Shown here piece after piece: positions 11,991 to 25,200 of a stretch of DNA of 64,000 nt. A program made the translations under genes and the position numbers. A model generated the notes under the pieces. It was not told where the DNA came from. It saw only the letters and a program-made list of their open reading frames with translations, and made no database searches. The stretch comes from Actinomortierella ambigua (taxonomy: Eukaryota; Mortierellomycota; Mortierellomycetes; Mortierellales; Mortierellaceae), in contig JAAAJB010000044.1 in assembly GCA_016098155.1 (NCBI GenBank), forward strand, positions 1-64,000, given 5' to 3'. How positions within the stretch are numbered: position 1 is the first letter of the stretch; each line of letters opens with the position of its first letter.

Positions 11991-13625
11991 TTAGAGCACT
12001 GAAAGCATGTCCGCCGAATAGTTTAGCGGAAAAGGTGTAAAGGCAGCAAAGGTCTTGTTCTTCTCGCCACGTGTGCTATGTCGGTGGATGCGAATGTGCT
12101 GGTTGAGGTTGTCGCTTCGAGAGAAGCGCTTGGGACAGCTTTGAATGGGACATTCAAAGGCTATTGGAAGAAACAAGGATGTTTTTTTTTAGGGTTAGGA
12201 TTGCTATTCCAATTGAAAGTACACTTGACCATATACAATTTGTTTAAAATAAAAGTAAACAAAAAGAAAAAAAAAAGACTTACGTTTTTCCAAGGTGTGG
12301 ATGGACCGAACATGTCGCTTCAGATGCTCGGACCGCTTAAAGACCTTGCCGCAGTCATCAAAGCGACAAGTAAAGACCTTGCAACCCAAAGTATCCGGGT
12401 TGCTCGACACACGACGGCCACGGGACCGCTTCGGGGTCGGTTTGATGATGTTGGTGGGATCGGGGTTGCCGCTGCCGGCGATGACGACCGTGGCCGTGTT
12501 GGCGTTGCCGTGGAGCAAGGGCTGGAACATGGGCAGTGTCGGCTCGCTCAATGTCCGCGACAAGGGGAAGGCCGAGGCCAAGGAGTGGCACGAGTTGGCC
12601 GTCGACATTGAGAGCGACGCTCCTCCAGAGAATGGAGACCGCGGCGACATGGACGACGACACGGACGAGTCTTCGGACAGCGCTGACAACGAGCTGGTCG
12701 AGTGGCTGTGGCCGTGGGAATGGATATGTGCATGGTGCTGAGCCTGTTGTTGCTGCGCATAGAAATGTTGTTGTTGTTGTTGTTGCTGCTGCTGTTGTTG
12801 TTGGTGATGATGGTGAGACATGTAGTACTCGTCCTCGTACGAGTAGCCAAACGCTGTTGTCGAGGGCACGCCAGGAGCTTGTTGGAAACCGGTGTTTGGA
12901 ACGGTCGAGCCAAACGAGGTCAGGCTATTGGAGGCATCGCTCATCTCGGAGAGCTGGCCGTCCGAGTAGGAACGGGCCATGGGCAGCATATAGGTCGTGC
13001 CGGCGCTCATGGCAGCTGTTGTTGCGGCAGCAGATGTGGCAGTGGTGGTGGAGGTGGTAGAGGCAGCGGTGGAGGTGGGGATGTGGGAAGACAGAGCCAC
13101 GTGGTCGTGGGTAAACTCGGTCTTGATGCGCTGGACGGAATTCCGCATGTCATACATGTATTCTGCCGAGGCTTGGCAGTCCTCGGGGCTGGGAGTTGGG
13201 TAGTGCAGGAAGGCGTCGTTCTCGTAGACAACGGAGCTACTCTCTTGCTCGGGGAAGAGAAGGTTGGCGCGGGCGGGCATGAATGGATCGGCGGGGAGTT
13301 CGAGGAAGGTGCAGCTGACAGGCGACTGTGGGTGGTTTCCAAGGATCTGAAGATGGTGGTGGCTATGCTGTTGCTGTTGTTGTTGGTGCTGTTCTTGTTG
13401 GTCGGATGTAAAGGCGTGGTAGACAATCTGGTGGTGCTGGGGCTGGTTCAGGACCTCGGTGGATTGGACTGGACTCATATGTGACTGTTCCTTGGGGGGT
13501 GTCGAGGTGGTGGTCTGTGCTTTGACTGGGTTGCCGCGGGCAACTGTGGAGGAGGAAGAGGAAGAAGAAGAAGAGGCAGTGTCCTGGTGCAGAGCAGGCG
13601 AAGCGAGTGTCGGAGAGGCAGTCAT
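11991..13625 (-). CDS. C2H2 zinc-finger transcription factor, Msn2/4-type fingers
   Basis: Two exons, 13625-12284 and 12160-11991, give 503 residues, with TAA at 11993-11991. The start chosen is the ATG of MTASPTLASPALHQ; the open frame extends upstream, but through 5'-leader-like repeats. The C-terminus carries two adjacent fingers: C420-x4-C425...H438-x4-H443, and C451-x4-C456...H469-x3-H473. Their helices RSEHLKRH and RSDNLNQH are those of the yeast Msn2/Msn4 class, which binds stress-response elements with an AGGGG core. The single intron (12283-12161) splits the linker between fingers. The rest is low-complexity: poly-Ser near residue 20, a Gln/His stretch near 90, a long HHHHQQQ tract and a His/Ser run, as in activation regions. 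A basic KRSRGRR patch near residue 400 precedes the fingers and may be a nuclear signal. The exact orthologue is uncertain because several fungal regulators share these helices. Confidence 0.85.
12753..12815 (-). repeat. CAA/CAG tract encoding poly-Gln with flanking poly-His
   Basis: Read on the minus strand, CAT codons are followed by mixed CAA and CAG codons. They encode four His, about twelve Gln, a short break and more Gln inside the C2H2 factor. Codon mixing suggests an older tract rather than a fresh expansion. Confidence 0.85.
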
Positions 13626-13900
13626 GGCTAATGCTATGTGTATTGTATAGGAAGGAAGGATGGAGGGCGAAAGTTGTGTGTATGTGTGGAGTCTGTTGGT
13701 GGCAGTGTTGGGATGTGCGGAGAAAAAAAAAAGGAGATTTTTTTTGTTGTTGTTGTTGTCGCTGCTGTCTACTTTGCCACGGGTTGAAAAAATGTGCGTC
13801 CCTTTTTTTTTCTTGGTATGGATGACAACAGGGGAGAGGAGTGGAAGAGGATGGAGGAAAGAAGTTGCTCGACAGGAAAGAAGGGCAGGGCAGGGGGGGG

Positions 13901-13910
13901 GTATATATAA
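13901..13910 (-). promoter_or_regulatory. TATA-like element upstream of the C2H2 factor
   Basis: TTATATATAC on the minus strand lies about 276 bases upstream of the start codon, followed by a C-rich run. It is placed plausibly for a core promoter with a long leader; no other support. Confidence 0.3.
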
Positions 13911-14746
13911 TTTCAAGTACAACTGTGGGGGGAGGGAGAGAGGAGGAAGGGTCTTTTATGTAAAAACGCGACAACAGTTGCAAGGTAGAAAGACGAGGGT
14001 TGTGTCGACAAGGATGTTTCGAGCAACGAAGAAAAACAAGAGTAGGTGGAGTAGAGAGAGATTGAGAGTAGAGTCAGTCAGTCGTGGAGGAAGGATGGAA
14101 GGATGGAAGAAAGAAAAAAAAAAAAAGAGGAGAGACAAAGGGACAGGATGGTCCCTTTTTGTACGGGTTCAGGGCCGAGGGTGGTGAAGGTTGTAAGGAC
14201 AGTCAGTCTAATTGAGTCGTATGATTAGGTATTGTATGTGAACAACTGAATTGGTGCAATTGGAGGTAGCGAAAGTAGTGAGAGAGAGAAAGCAGTTCCA
14301 GCAAAGCACCCCAGCGCCAGCAAACAACAGCAGCAGCAGCAGCAGCAGCACCAGAAGCAGCAGCAACAGCAACCAACAACAACAACAACAACAACAGCGC
14401 ACACACACACACACACAAAAAAAGGCAGGCTGGCCAAGAGAAGCGAGGCCAGCGAGGGAGAGAGTCTGACTCCATCAGAGAGAGAGAGTGAGTGAGAGTG
14501 AGAGAAGAGGGGAGATGGTGTATTACCATAGTATGTACTGTACACATAACACCATCCCATCTGAATTGAAATGAGAGGGACAGTATTGTAAACTCTCTTT
14601 TTTTTTATTTCTTTTGAATTTCTTTTCTTTAGTCTCTTTTATTGAGTGCATTCTCTGTCGCACCATGCTGTGTACTGCGACAACAAGACGACGACGACAA
14701 AAGACGACGAACCTCATTACCAATACTATGCTCCCCCCCTCCCCTT

Positions 14747-14778
<32 letters not shown>

Positions 14779-15360
14779 GCTACTCTCTTATTCAGTCCAA
14801 TTGAATCCGTCCACCCACACGCAATATGGACTAATTTGGATTTGTACAAGTCACTGGATTCCTCAATTCACTGTCCTCTACCAACACACACACACACTCT
14901 CTCTCTCTCTCTCTCTCTCTCGCCAATGCCGCTGCTCGCTCTATTTCGTAGGTGTGCGTGTGTGTTTGGCCATTGCCTTTGTGCCCTTTGCTTTCCTTCT
15001 TTGAAAAAAAAAAAAAAAAAAGTGTGGCCCCATGGGTAGGTGTGAATCCCTGACCTCGTACTGCTGGACAGCAGACAGAGCGTATAGGCATCCCATCACC
15101 CATCCAGAAGGTGGACGGTGTATGCCACCTTGCATTCACAAGATCCTGCCTGCTTTGCCTGGGCAAAGCACAAGCCCAATTGGCTAACTAGCCAGCCTGC
15201 CTAGCCAGCCATCATGTTGCTGTTCCTATGGCTGTCCTATGTCTGACTGTCTGTCAATCTGTCAATCTGTCAGTCTGTCCAGCCGCCCAGCCCAGCTCAG
15301 CAAGCAAGCAGCATGCTAACCTTCCCTATCCAGCTGCCATTATTATCATCATCATCATTG

Positions 15361-15401
15361 TCCTCTGTCTCTCTGTCTCTCTCTCTGTGTGTGTGTGTTT
15401 C

Positions 15402-15453
<52 letters not shown>
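15361..15453. repeat. Long interrupted (CT)n/(GT)n microsatellite
   Basis: CT dinucleotides are interrupted by TCTGTCT and a short GT run, then continue as CT for about fifty bases. It is the longest such block in the desert. It gives stop-free frames (poly Ser-Leu or Arg-Glu) on both strands that should not be read as genes. Confidence 0.9.
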
Positions 15454-16783
15454 TCCTCCTCTGCTGCATCCACACATGCGCGCACACGCACACCCGAACG
15501 CACTCGCTCGCTTACCCTCACAAATGCGCGCACAAACACACACTTTCACACACCACACACAGTCACCTTCCCTCTGCGCCCCCCCCCTTTCCTTCAACTC
15601 TCACTCACTCACTCTCACTCTCGCTCTCTCTATCTCTATCTCTTAAATCTTGTGGTGCTGCTGGGTGGTGGTGGTGATGGTGGGTGGGTGGGTGGGTGGA
15701 TGGGTCTCAATCTTGGGCGGTGTAGTGGTCGTGGTGGGTGGTAGACTAAAAAAACTCTCGCCCACACACACACACACACACACCCCGACGATAGAAGGTT
15801 CAACCTCGGGGATGGGATCAAGAAACCAAAATAAAGAGATGGTGCCAAACTACACTACGATCCAATAATAATCGGCCTTCCTCCCCTTCCCTTCCTTGCT
15901 CCCCCTCCCCCTTCAAGGTCATTCTCGTATTCGTGTGATTGTTGTTGGTATTGTTCATGTTATTCTTGTTGTTGCTGTTGTTGTTGTTGTTGCCGAGGTC
16001 TTTTTTGTCTCTCACCACATGCAACCAAGGCATTGAAGAATCCATGTGGGCTTGTTCGCTCCATCCTCGAATGGACCACCAACAATAACAGCACTACACC
16101 CACATATATCATCATCATCGTCAAAGAAATGAATGAAAGAATGAATGAAAAAGAAAGAAAGAGGGACGAATGAGATTGTGCGCGCGTGTGTATGTTCGGC
16201 TGCATCGCCGTTGCCGATGGGATAGTAAGGCGTAGCAAATTAAAAAAAGAGATCACGGCCCTAGCATGCAGACCAACAAAAGACCTTTTGCTCCGCCACC
16301 TTTTCATACGGGACGGAATCGTGGAGTGTTGGGTGTTCTAGCCAATCTCGCGTTTCTGAACCTTGGCTCACCAAATCTGCATCTGACATTCCCTAATGGA
16401 GAGCTTTTCTTTCCACTCCTCCCCCTCCCCCCCTAACCAATTGGCTCCTCCAATGGGGGATCCGTATGGGAAGGGAGTAGAAATGAACACGATCGCCTTT
16501 GCAGCCATTTTTTTTTCGTGTTCCTCCTTCCTTCTTTCCTTCCGTCTTCCTCTACCCCCCTTCTGTCCCCCCCCTTTCTTCCATCCCCGGATCGAGGATG
16601 GATGGACAAAACTGAGGCTGTGTTTTTGCTGCCGCTGTTGTTGTTGTTGAACACCGCCTCTTCTCCATCCCTTCATTTCTCTATGGTAGGTGGTGGTCTA
16701 CTTGCCTCTCTAAAAGTAACTTTCTCTTTGATTTTCTTTTTTTTTTTGTTTCAAACCATTCACCCGTCTCGAACGTACTTTTA

Positions 16784-16818
<35 letters not shown>

Positions 16819-19301
16819 TTTCATCCTCTCTCGTTCCATTCAAAACACGCGCACACATGATAATAGAAGGAAAACTCTCTGAGAGAGAAAGAGAGAGAGA
16901 GCCAAACAGCCGGGTGGTTAGAGCTGTCGTCTCGAGAATCCACGCGTGTCGTTCCTATATGCATCCATGGCACTCTATTGAGAGCAACTATGACAACACA
17001 AAATCACCTGAAAGAGAAGACGACGACTTTTTTGTCATTCACTCTACTAGTCATTGGAACGCTCGAGGCTCTCTCTTTCTTTCTCTTTCTCTCTCTCTTT
17101 CTCTCATTATCCCAATAACACCGGCTCAGAGCCAATCCATAAAACGCTGCGTGGTGCGTGATAGGAAGAGAGCAAGAGAGAAAAGGCAAGAAAAAAAAAC
17201 AAGGCGTGGAGAACTGTATTGTGATGCGGCCTTTTTTTTTTCGTCTACTTCTCCACAGGGGGCGGTGCAGAAAAAGACGCAACACCGTGTTCACAACAGC
17301 AGCAACAAGCGACAAAGAGATGAACTGGACTACTAGGCAATGTTCTCTAGGCCTTTTTTTTTTTGGGAAATATCCTACGTCTTCTGCTAGATACATGATA
17401 ATCTCACACGCGTGCGAGAGAGCGCGAAAAAAAAGGGAGCTGAACGTAATAAAGAACGACAACACTGATACAAAGTAAAACAAATTACCTGTTGGGATAT
17501 CGGCCGAACGAGTGTTCGTTCTACTCGCCCACCGTACAGCGTCTAAATCTCAACTCACCTTGCCACATGTCACTTGAGCAATTGAAAAAAAAAAAGATAT
17601 TATAGACAATCTACTCGCCGTCATCCATCCGTGCCTTTCGACAGGTAACTCTTTGTTCATCCCACTTTCCACCTCCTCCTCCTCCCCCCTGACCCCTTCC
17701 TCTTCGTTTCTCAGTGTGTCATTTTGTTTTTTATTTTTTTTTCTTCTACAAAACTACCGTAGCTCGTTACCCTGTGTGCCTGTGTCTAGACATGGGCTTG
17801 GAGAGGGAGAGGGCATTGAAAAAAAATACAATAAATGTCCCAGCACAGGTCTGGTAAAGCGCACAAGCCAGTTTGTTTGCGTTTGTCGTGATTTTATTAT
17901 GCGATGTTACACTTTGGTTCTTGTGGACTAGACTACTAAAACATCTTGTTTTTTTATTGTCCTCGAAGGAACAAAGAAAAAAAAACACTCATAGCCATCA
18001 ACTCCAAAAGAGGGAGAAAGAGCACATGCTCTCCTCCTTCTGTTCCTCTCATCTGTGTTGTTGTGAGAATGAGTGAGAGTGTGTGAGAGTGTGAGAAAGA
18101 GGGAAAGAGAGCAAGAGCAATAAACCTGTGTAGCGAATCTGTATGTCCCTCCAACGTGAACTAGGCGTGACTAACAAGAGAGAGACAAAGAGAGAAGAGA
18201 GAGACAGAGCCAATGGTTACACGCTTTGGTAATGGGTGGAGAAAGGATGGAGGTGTCATGACCCTGTTGTACCTTTTTTTTTTTATCTCTCTGTCTCTCT
18301 GTCTCTCTTTTTTTGCGCGGCAAGTGTTGTTTTTTCTTTCTTCTCGTGTAATATGGCATCCAGAAGGGCAAAAAGGTGCGCGTGTGTGGTGCGTGTGTGG
18401 TGCGTGTGCAGTTCGTCCGTAACTGTGTGTGCATGTGTGTGTGGTCTACCAACAATGTCGACATGCGTCACGTCGTCAGTATTTGGGGCACTGCATACAG
18501 AATAAATTTCAGGAGGTGTGTCCCATGGGATCAAGTCAGTCAGCCCAGTCCATGGGAGCCTCTTATCATCGCTTGCTCTCTCGCTGACTGCTTGCCTGTG
18601 TGTCTGTATCTCTCTCTCTCTCGCTCATTGCACTTTGCCTTATGCCCTCTCTCTCTTTTTTTTTGCTGTCAAGGACAAACGAGCATCCCCAAATGCCTGC
18701 TGCACAGCGAAAGACAAAAGCAAAAATGAAAAAAGGCGAGAAAGAGCGCAGAGGGGAGGAGGATGTGTAACATCATCGCCCGATGGGGTGTCAGTGAGCA
18801 TCGTCAAGTCACCATGGGGTCTCTGTCATGCTCTCTCCTCCTCCTCGGCCTTCTTCTATGCCCTTCTCCCTCACCCCACCCTTGATACCCTCTCATAACC
18901 TCCTCAATCCTCCTACTCTACCTCATCCTCGCCCTTCTAAACATCCAAGTAGCTCGTTGCCGTGCTCTCCTTTTTTCGTGGGATGTAGCTCTACTCCTTT
19001 TGACCCGCTCCTTTTTTTGTTCCTTTCCCCCCCTCCCCACCAACACTCGACTCCTGGTGGGATCTTTCCACTTCTACACCCTTTCCTCGCAACATGCCCG
19101 ACAATTCTATGTTGTTGAGAGCTGCAAGACGCAGCTGGCATGTCCTTTCTCTTTCCCCCCTGTACGTTGGTGCCTGGCATTGTTTACCCCTCTCTTTTTT
19201 ACTCTATCGTTCTTTCAGCAACTGGGAAGTAGCGAAGGAGCGAAAGGGGAGAAAAGGGAGAGCGAGAAGGGAAGAAGGGAGCCCAGCGAGGTGTTTCTGT
19301 G

Positions 19302-19620
19302 ATGCTTGGTGTGGACCGGTGTCGATGCAAGTGTGTGTGTGTATATAGTCATGTATGTGTATGTGAGAGAGACTATGAGCACATTCACTATGCTATGCTA
19401 CACCTGTTCCTGCTTCTTTACCCCCCTCCCTCCCCCGATTCGATTCAGACGCGCACGGCAAAACCCCCCTGCCGACCTTTCCGCTCCGCCGCCGCCGCCG
19501 CTGCCGCCGCCAAAAAAACCTCCTTCCCATCGTTCGTCCCGCGTCGCTCTGTTAGGATTGCGCACACACCAAATGCCAGATGGGGTACAAGCATCGGGAC
19601 ACAACGAATAGCGAGTCAAA
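19302..19620 (+). other. Exon-like island, unrecognised
   Basis: From the ATG at 19302 the frame stays open for 106 codons and stops at a GTAAGA donor-like site (19621). The second half is GC-richer than its surroundings and is not a simple repeat: an Ala8 run is followed by KKTSFPSFVPRRSVRIAHTP and an Arg/Thr/Gly segment. The Arg/Ser/Ala-rich, acid-poor composition resembles a mitochondrial presequence. No following exon could be assigned, so this may be chance. Confidence 0.25.
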
Positions 19621-22001
19621 GGTAAGAAAGAAAAGAGAGCCTCCGTCCCTCTCTTCATTCGTTGTATTTGTTGTCAATGTTTTTCTTTGTGTTTGGTGTC
19701 TATGTGGAGAGAAGGAGAGGGGTGTGGTGTTGTTTGAGTCCATATCTCACTCTCTCCACAGCCCCCCCCCTCTCTCTCTGTCTCTGTCTCTCTGTCACTA
19801 CTAATCTTCCGTTTACACTTAACACACAACAACAAAATACACCCTGGCAAAGGTACTTCTTTCTTACTAATGCAGTTGGACCCTGGCCTTGTTTTTGTCA
19901 GAAACATCTGTGGGGGGAGGAGAAGGAGGGGAAGAAGGGGAAGAAGGGAAAGGCGGGAAGGCGGGAAAAATATAAAAAATGGTAGCTCAACCCAAAGGGG
20001 GGGGGAAGGGAAGAGTGAAGACTACCGATTCTCTATAAACAATTGTCGCGAAAAAAAATAAATGTAGGTTGGGCCCTAGGCAGGTATTTTGTCGCGTTGT
20101 TTTGTTGGTCGAATTGGTTGGTTGAACCTGGGGTTGGGTTGGTTTTGGTTTGGTTGGTTTCTTCCGAATGGACGAGACCTGTAGAACACCGTCCCCTCTT
20201 CTTGTGCCGTGGGTGGTGTGCCTTATTACTTTGAATCCCAAACTCTTGTCTATCTAAAATGAACACGTTAGAGGACATTTTTTTGCTCTTTTACGGCATT
20301 AATATGAAACCGTTCATACAACCGAGAACTACATATGCGGCTCAAATTCCCCATGAGCTGGGTACTGGTGGAGCTTTTTTCTTGTGTTCTTGTTATGTTT
20401 GTTTGATCTGGTTTCGGGTGTCCATGCTTTAAATGAACGCAAGGGAGGGAGGGGGGGGTGTAGGATGTGAGCCCTATGCTATTGGGCCACATTTGCCACC
20501 GGAGGAGGAGGATAATCAAGTTGCCGAAAGCAGGGAATGATCCATACAGTAATCTCTCCAGCGCCACGTTTTTTTTGTTGTTGTTGTTCGCCTACGTATG
20601 TAGATTTTCTTTTCTGCGTAGAAGTGAGCCATGTCGGTCATCAGGATGAACTCGCGTTACTCGCTTTACTTCTCTCTCACTCTCTCTCTCGCTTACTTCT
20701 ATACACACACACTCTCTGTCTTTCTGTTGGTTTGATGCCATGCGGGGGCAGGGATGATGACGAGCTTGTTTGGTTGTTTGTTGTCTGTATGGTCGAACCA
20801 GATGTTGAAGTAATCCCTACCAAGCGAATGGGATTCAGACTCTACATCCTTGTGCCGAAAGAGAGAGAGAGAGAGAGAGCAACAAAGGACTCGGGCCATC
20901 CTTCTTCATCCTCCTCCCTCTCTCTCTCTGCAAGCTCCAAGGGATTATCCATTCTCTCTTCTCCAATGAGTTGAGTGTTGTCGTTGTTTTAGAAAGAAAA
21001 AATACACACACACACACACACACACACAAGAACAACAACACGAGAGGCTTCTTTTCCTTCCCGTTTTCTTTCCATTTGACAGTATCGTTGAGCCAGGGCC
21101 CTCGATGACAGTTTTGGAGCAAGAAGGGATCAAGTTTATCTGGTTTTTTGTTGTAGTTCTTGTCGTTGTTCTTGAAATGTGTGTGTGTGTGTGAGCTCAT
21201 CGCGTGCTACGTTTGGATGGGGATATGGTGACTCTTTTGTGTTCTTCTCGGCAAAAGAGTGGTGCTGGGTCCTCTCGTTCTCTTTCTCTCTCTCCCTGCC
21301 TCGACGTTCGAATAGGAACAAAGCCTTTTTTTTGTTGTTTCCCAACGGTCAATCCATGTCTACTTCAGGACAAGCCAACTGTCCAAAGACTAGTGAAAAG
21401 GCCAGATAAAAGAGCTTGCCATCTTTTCTTGGTTCTCTCTAGTTCGTTGTGTCGATAAGAAACACAGGTAGGATAAAGAGGAATGAGATCAAAAGGGACG
21501 ATATCTAGCTAGGCCTTCTATGCCGCCCCTCGGGGAACAAGGAAGGGAGGAGAAGGGGGGGCTGCTGCAGTGTGTCTGTCCAGCTTTCCTCCGGGTCCGT
21601 TGGGGTGGTGCAGCGTCTTGCTGCATCTCCATCTCTCTTTTTGTGTGCTTCTTCGGTGTGGGGATGTACATTCGTGTATGTCTTAGTTGATCCGTTCGCT
21701 CACTACCACCTGCATCTCCAAGGGCCAACAAGGAAAAAAAGACCATGGACTAAAAAGCTCGAGCCCTTTTCGGGCCACTTTTTTTTTTTTTTTTACATTC
21801 TGATTTGTAGATCTACACGGGTCAATCTTCCGTCGATGCTAGATGACCGAAGCGAGCCCTGTAGCTGCGTTGTATACTCGATAGTTTGTGGGATGGGGTC
21901 TCTCTCTCTCTGTCTCCCTCTCCTCTCTTCTTTCTTATGTCAACCCCTTGCGTTTCTCTTTGATACGTTACTTCTTTTTTTTTCTCTAACCTCAGGATAG
22001 C
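19621..22001. other. Gene-poor stretch with TG-rich and GA/CT repeats
   Basis: Contains a GGTTGG-rich patch (20100-20160), (GA)n (20861-20880), (CA)n (21003-21029) and many T runs. Short open stretches that read like protein occur around 20460-20530, 20745-20860 and 21080-21150. Overlapping frames are open on both strands, so none is called. Confidence 0.4.
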
Positions 22002-22215
22002 ATGGCATCTCCAGGTAAGGATTACTGCTATTTTTTTTTCTTTGTCTCGATGTTTTGGAGCTGGTCAGACTAAAAAATCGATAAAGGATTAGAAACGCAC
22101 ACACACACATAGACACCTAGTCAGCCACCTTTAACTTTACCCTTCTTTGTCCCAGCGACAAAAAAAAAAAAGGTCAAGGGCCAGTCCATTCCCTATGATC
22201 CCGATACCACTGCTG
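22002..22215 (+). CDS. Candidate 5' coding exons of an unrecognised gene
   Basis: An acceptor-like CTCTAACCTCAG (21981-21994) precedes the ATG at 22002. A 13-base exon (22002-22014) ends at GTAAGG. A 141-base intron ends in TTTGTCCCAG at 22155. The next exon, 22156-22215, continues the frame and ends at a GTAAAA donor. The product starts MASPATKKKKVKGQSIPYDP followed by DTTA. Four splice-like signals with consistent phase around protein-like sequence are more than the background gives. The gene is not recognised and later exons could not be placed; a frame-compatible AG at 22388-22389 lacks a clear donor after it. Confidence 0.35.
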
Positions 22216-25200
22216 GTAAAATCAAGATTTATTTTTTTTTTCTTCGCAAAAAAAAAAAGGTCGGTGACATGGGTTTGAATTGATTCGTCCCGGCGCACGG
22301 AACGTGAAGACAGGGAGGAGAGGAGGGGGAAGGAGGTAGAGCAGAGCAGAGAGGAAAGGAGAGAAGAGGTGAGGAGACGAGAGGAGGGCAGAGGTGGCCG
22401 GAGACATGCTGGACATCAACACAAAACAACGCAACACAACAATGGTGTATTCAGAAAACGAGTTTTTTTTTATTTCCTTTCTACTACTCTTGCACCGTGA
22501 ACCAACAAAAAAAAGTAGAGAAAGATGGGACGCATTAGGTGTCCACCCCTCCTCGCGGGAAAAAAAAAGAATGCACGCGTCAAAGTACTGTAGGTACTGT
22601 ACGTGCTCACTCCTCTTTTGATCCGTGTTGTTTGCATGTTGCAAGAAAGAACAGAAAGATCTTCTCACTCGGACAGGAGGAAGAGGGAACAGAAGGAAGA
22701 GAGGGAAGGGAGGCAGACAATCTCCAATTCGGCGTTAAAGAGACCCTCCAGCCGCCTAACCAACCAACCAACCGACTTTCGGACGATATGACAAAGAAAA
22801 GCGCGTGCCAATAAAGTCCACCGCAAACAAAAAAAAAACAGGGGTAGGAAATTGAGGCGCTCAAAACAACAACAACCAGTGCTGGATGGATGGTGGACCT
22901 GAAAGAAAAAGAGATTGATGGTCAGCAATGCACTAAACACCTTTGGTCCGGTGTGGTTGACCGAGAGTGCACCGATCTGTCCATGTGTGAATACGTAGTG
23001 GACAGTTCCGGCGATCGTCCTATCGTCCGTCATCTTTTTCCCGTCGGTTGTTCTCTTGTGACACATACGCTTTCCTCTTTCTCTCGCTCTCTCTCTCGTC
23101 TGTTGCGGATTGCTGGGGATAAGAAAAGCGATCCAATGAGAGAGGAGGGAGGGGGGAGAGGACGCAAGGCCTCAATTTTCATCCGCCGTGCAGATTGATT
23201 GTGCACAAAAAAAAGTCCAACAGCAACAAGGGCGATGCAGCACCTTTTTTTGGGAGAGAACGCACGGAGCGAGATGCCTGTCACGAACATCGATACGCAA
23301 AACTAGGTTTTTTTTTGCCTCTGTCGTTGTCAAAGGAAGGGATCCTGCAGTCTAAAAAGCTCCTGGCCACAAAGCACAGAAGCATTAAGTTGATTCCCTT
23401 ACGCCTAAAAAGTGCACGTCCTGTACATGTCGTTTCCGTTCTACTCTTGTAACATCGAAAGAGAGATAGAGACAGAAGATGGATGCATGTATTGACCTGC
23501 TTAGTGCAGCCCAAGAGATACCTTTTTTTTTCAAGGGGAAGAGGAAGGGGAGAGGGGACGGGAGGGGAGGGGGAGGGGTCAGAAGGAAGGGACTAAGACA
23601 GGATGGCCCTAGTTGGCGGCAGCAGCAGCAGCATCGCTTAGGAAGGAGAGAGGAAGGTGAGTAGGTGAGGCGGTCGGTCCAGACGACCTACCTTCCCTAC
23701 ACACACACACATACACTCTTCACACCCACATTACGCGTTACGGCAACGGGAACAGAGCAATATGAACATGCGAGATTGACTGCATCTCTTGAATGCTAAC
23801 CCACTTTACAGCGACTAAAAATGTACTCACCCACCCACCGCTTTTTTTTGAACTCTCTTTATCGTCTCATGCAATCCTTTCCCAATCCATCCCTTCCTTG
23901 CTTCCTTGCTTCCTTCCTACTCTGCATGCGTAAAAATATATATGACCCATTACATGGGGTGTGGTGTGTCGATGGTCTGAATGCTTGGCAAAGAGAACAA
24001 CAAAGACGCACACCAGAAGTCAAGAAAAACATTTTTCAGTGGTAGAAACAAACGGGATCAGTGCCTGTCTGTCCCACCATGGTTTTGACTCTAGGCTTGT
24101 CGCCACCCCTCCCTCCTCCTCCTCCTCCTCCTCCTCGTCCCCGCCCTCCCCACGAGCCGCGACAGCAGTCTGTGTGTCTGTGTGTCTGTGTGTGGCTGCT
24201 TCCATCTTCCGATGGTTACGTGTGTTACGCGTCTGTGTGTCTCTATTTCGTCTGAGAGGTAGCACCAACACTGTCTTTCATTTGATCACACATATTTTCT
24301 CTCTCTCTCTCTCTCTCCATGTTCCGTTCCTCTTCAGACACATGAGCCACAAGGGGAGAGGGACAGACAGACAGACAGGCAGACAGATAGACAGAGAGAG
24401 AGAGGATTGGAAAGAGATGAGGCGCACAATGGCTGCTGTCTCCCTCCTCTCCCCTTCAATGGGTCCGGCGAAACACTTTGCCAATAGAGTCGTTGATTGG
24501 AGAGAAGGCAAATGGAGGCGAAAAAGCCCGATTCCCGTCCCAACATTGCAAAGCCATTCATTGGAACTTTTTGTTGCCCCAACCCCTACAGCCTCTTCTT
24601 TTTAACTTGAGAGCTTGTGTTTGTCCTATTCATGAACGTCCTTTGTCCCCCATCCCACCCTGCCCTCCCCTGACCCTTCTCATTTATCCGGAGAGCCGGC
24701 GACATGGGCTAGTGCAACAAAAAAGGGAACTTTTTTTTTGGTCCAGTTGTGTTGTCGATCCCAACCTGCTCCAATAGTATATGCAATACCCGTCATGTTT
24801 CCCTTTTTTCCCACCATTTTCTTTTCTTCTTCTTTTTTGCTGCTCTGCCAAACAAACACGGGCCGACGGAAGGAGGAGGAGGAGGAGGAAGAGACGAGGA
24901 GGCGGGGTAGGAAGAGGAGTAGGAGGCGCCTGCAGAGGGCCCATGTGTCTCGAGTTGAGAGAGATCGTCCCTTCCACTAGACCCTTACTTTCTCTGTTGT
25001 CACTCCATTCTGTCACTCTCTTTCTCTGTTCAAGGGGGTAGAACTGTCTGCCTCTTTTTTTCCCTTTAAATGTGTCTGGTAGGATAAGCATGCATCCAGA
25101 TTGTCTACATTGGTGAGGAGGGGAGGGGGGTGTTTGGAAGGAGGAAGACGATGATGACCAAAGGGTTCTTGTTTGTCTGCTCTCTCACGAGGGGACACAG

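Larger units (their letters stand above)
13626..19301. other. Gene-poor, microsatellite-dense region (first part of the 28-kb desert)
   Basis: No gene could be recognised on either strand. The first part is the upstream region of the C2H2 factor. Repeats include CAG/CAA units (14325-14397), (CA)n (14754-14778), (CA)/(CT) (14884-14921), a very long (CT)n block (15361-15453), (TGGG)n (15682-15700) and (CT)n (16784-16812). A non-repetitive island at about 15020-15200 is discussed as a finding. The stop-free frames here are CT, CA or GT repeats, which contain no stop codons. Confidence 0.5.

Noticed and set aside
12702..13484. 260-codon open frame on the plus strand
   Set aside because: It is antisense to the C2H2 factor; its Leu/Val runs are the reverse of CAG/CAA and CAC tracts.
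15228..15677. Long plus-strand open frame in the CT block
   Set aside because: (CT)n and (CA)n contain no stop codons, so open length means nothing here.
16905..16960. tRNA-Ser-like D-arm and CTCGAGA loop
   Set aside because: The anticodon stem does not pair, and there is no TTCGA-type T arm or acceptor stem.
20467..20974. Protein-like open stretches in two overlapping plus-strand frames
   Set aside because: Several frames are open at once and include CT/GA-coded segments; no consistent splice model.
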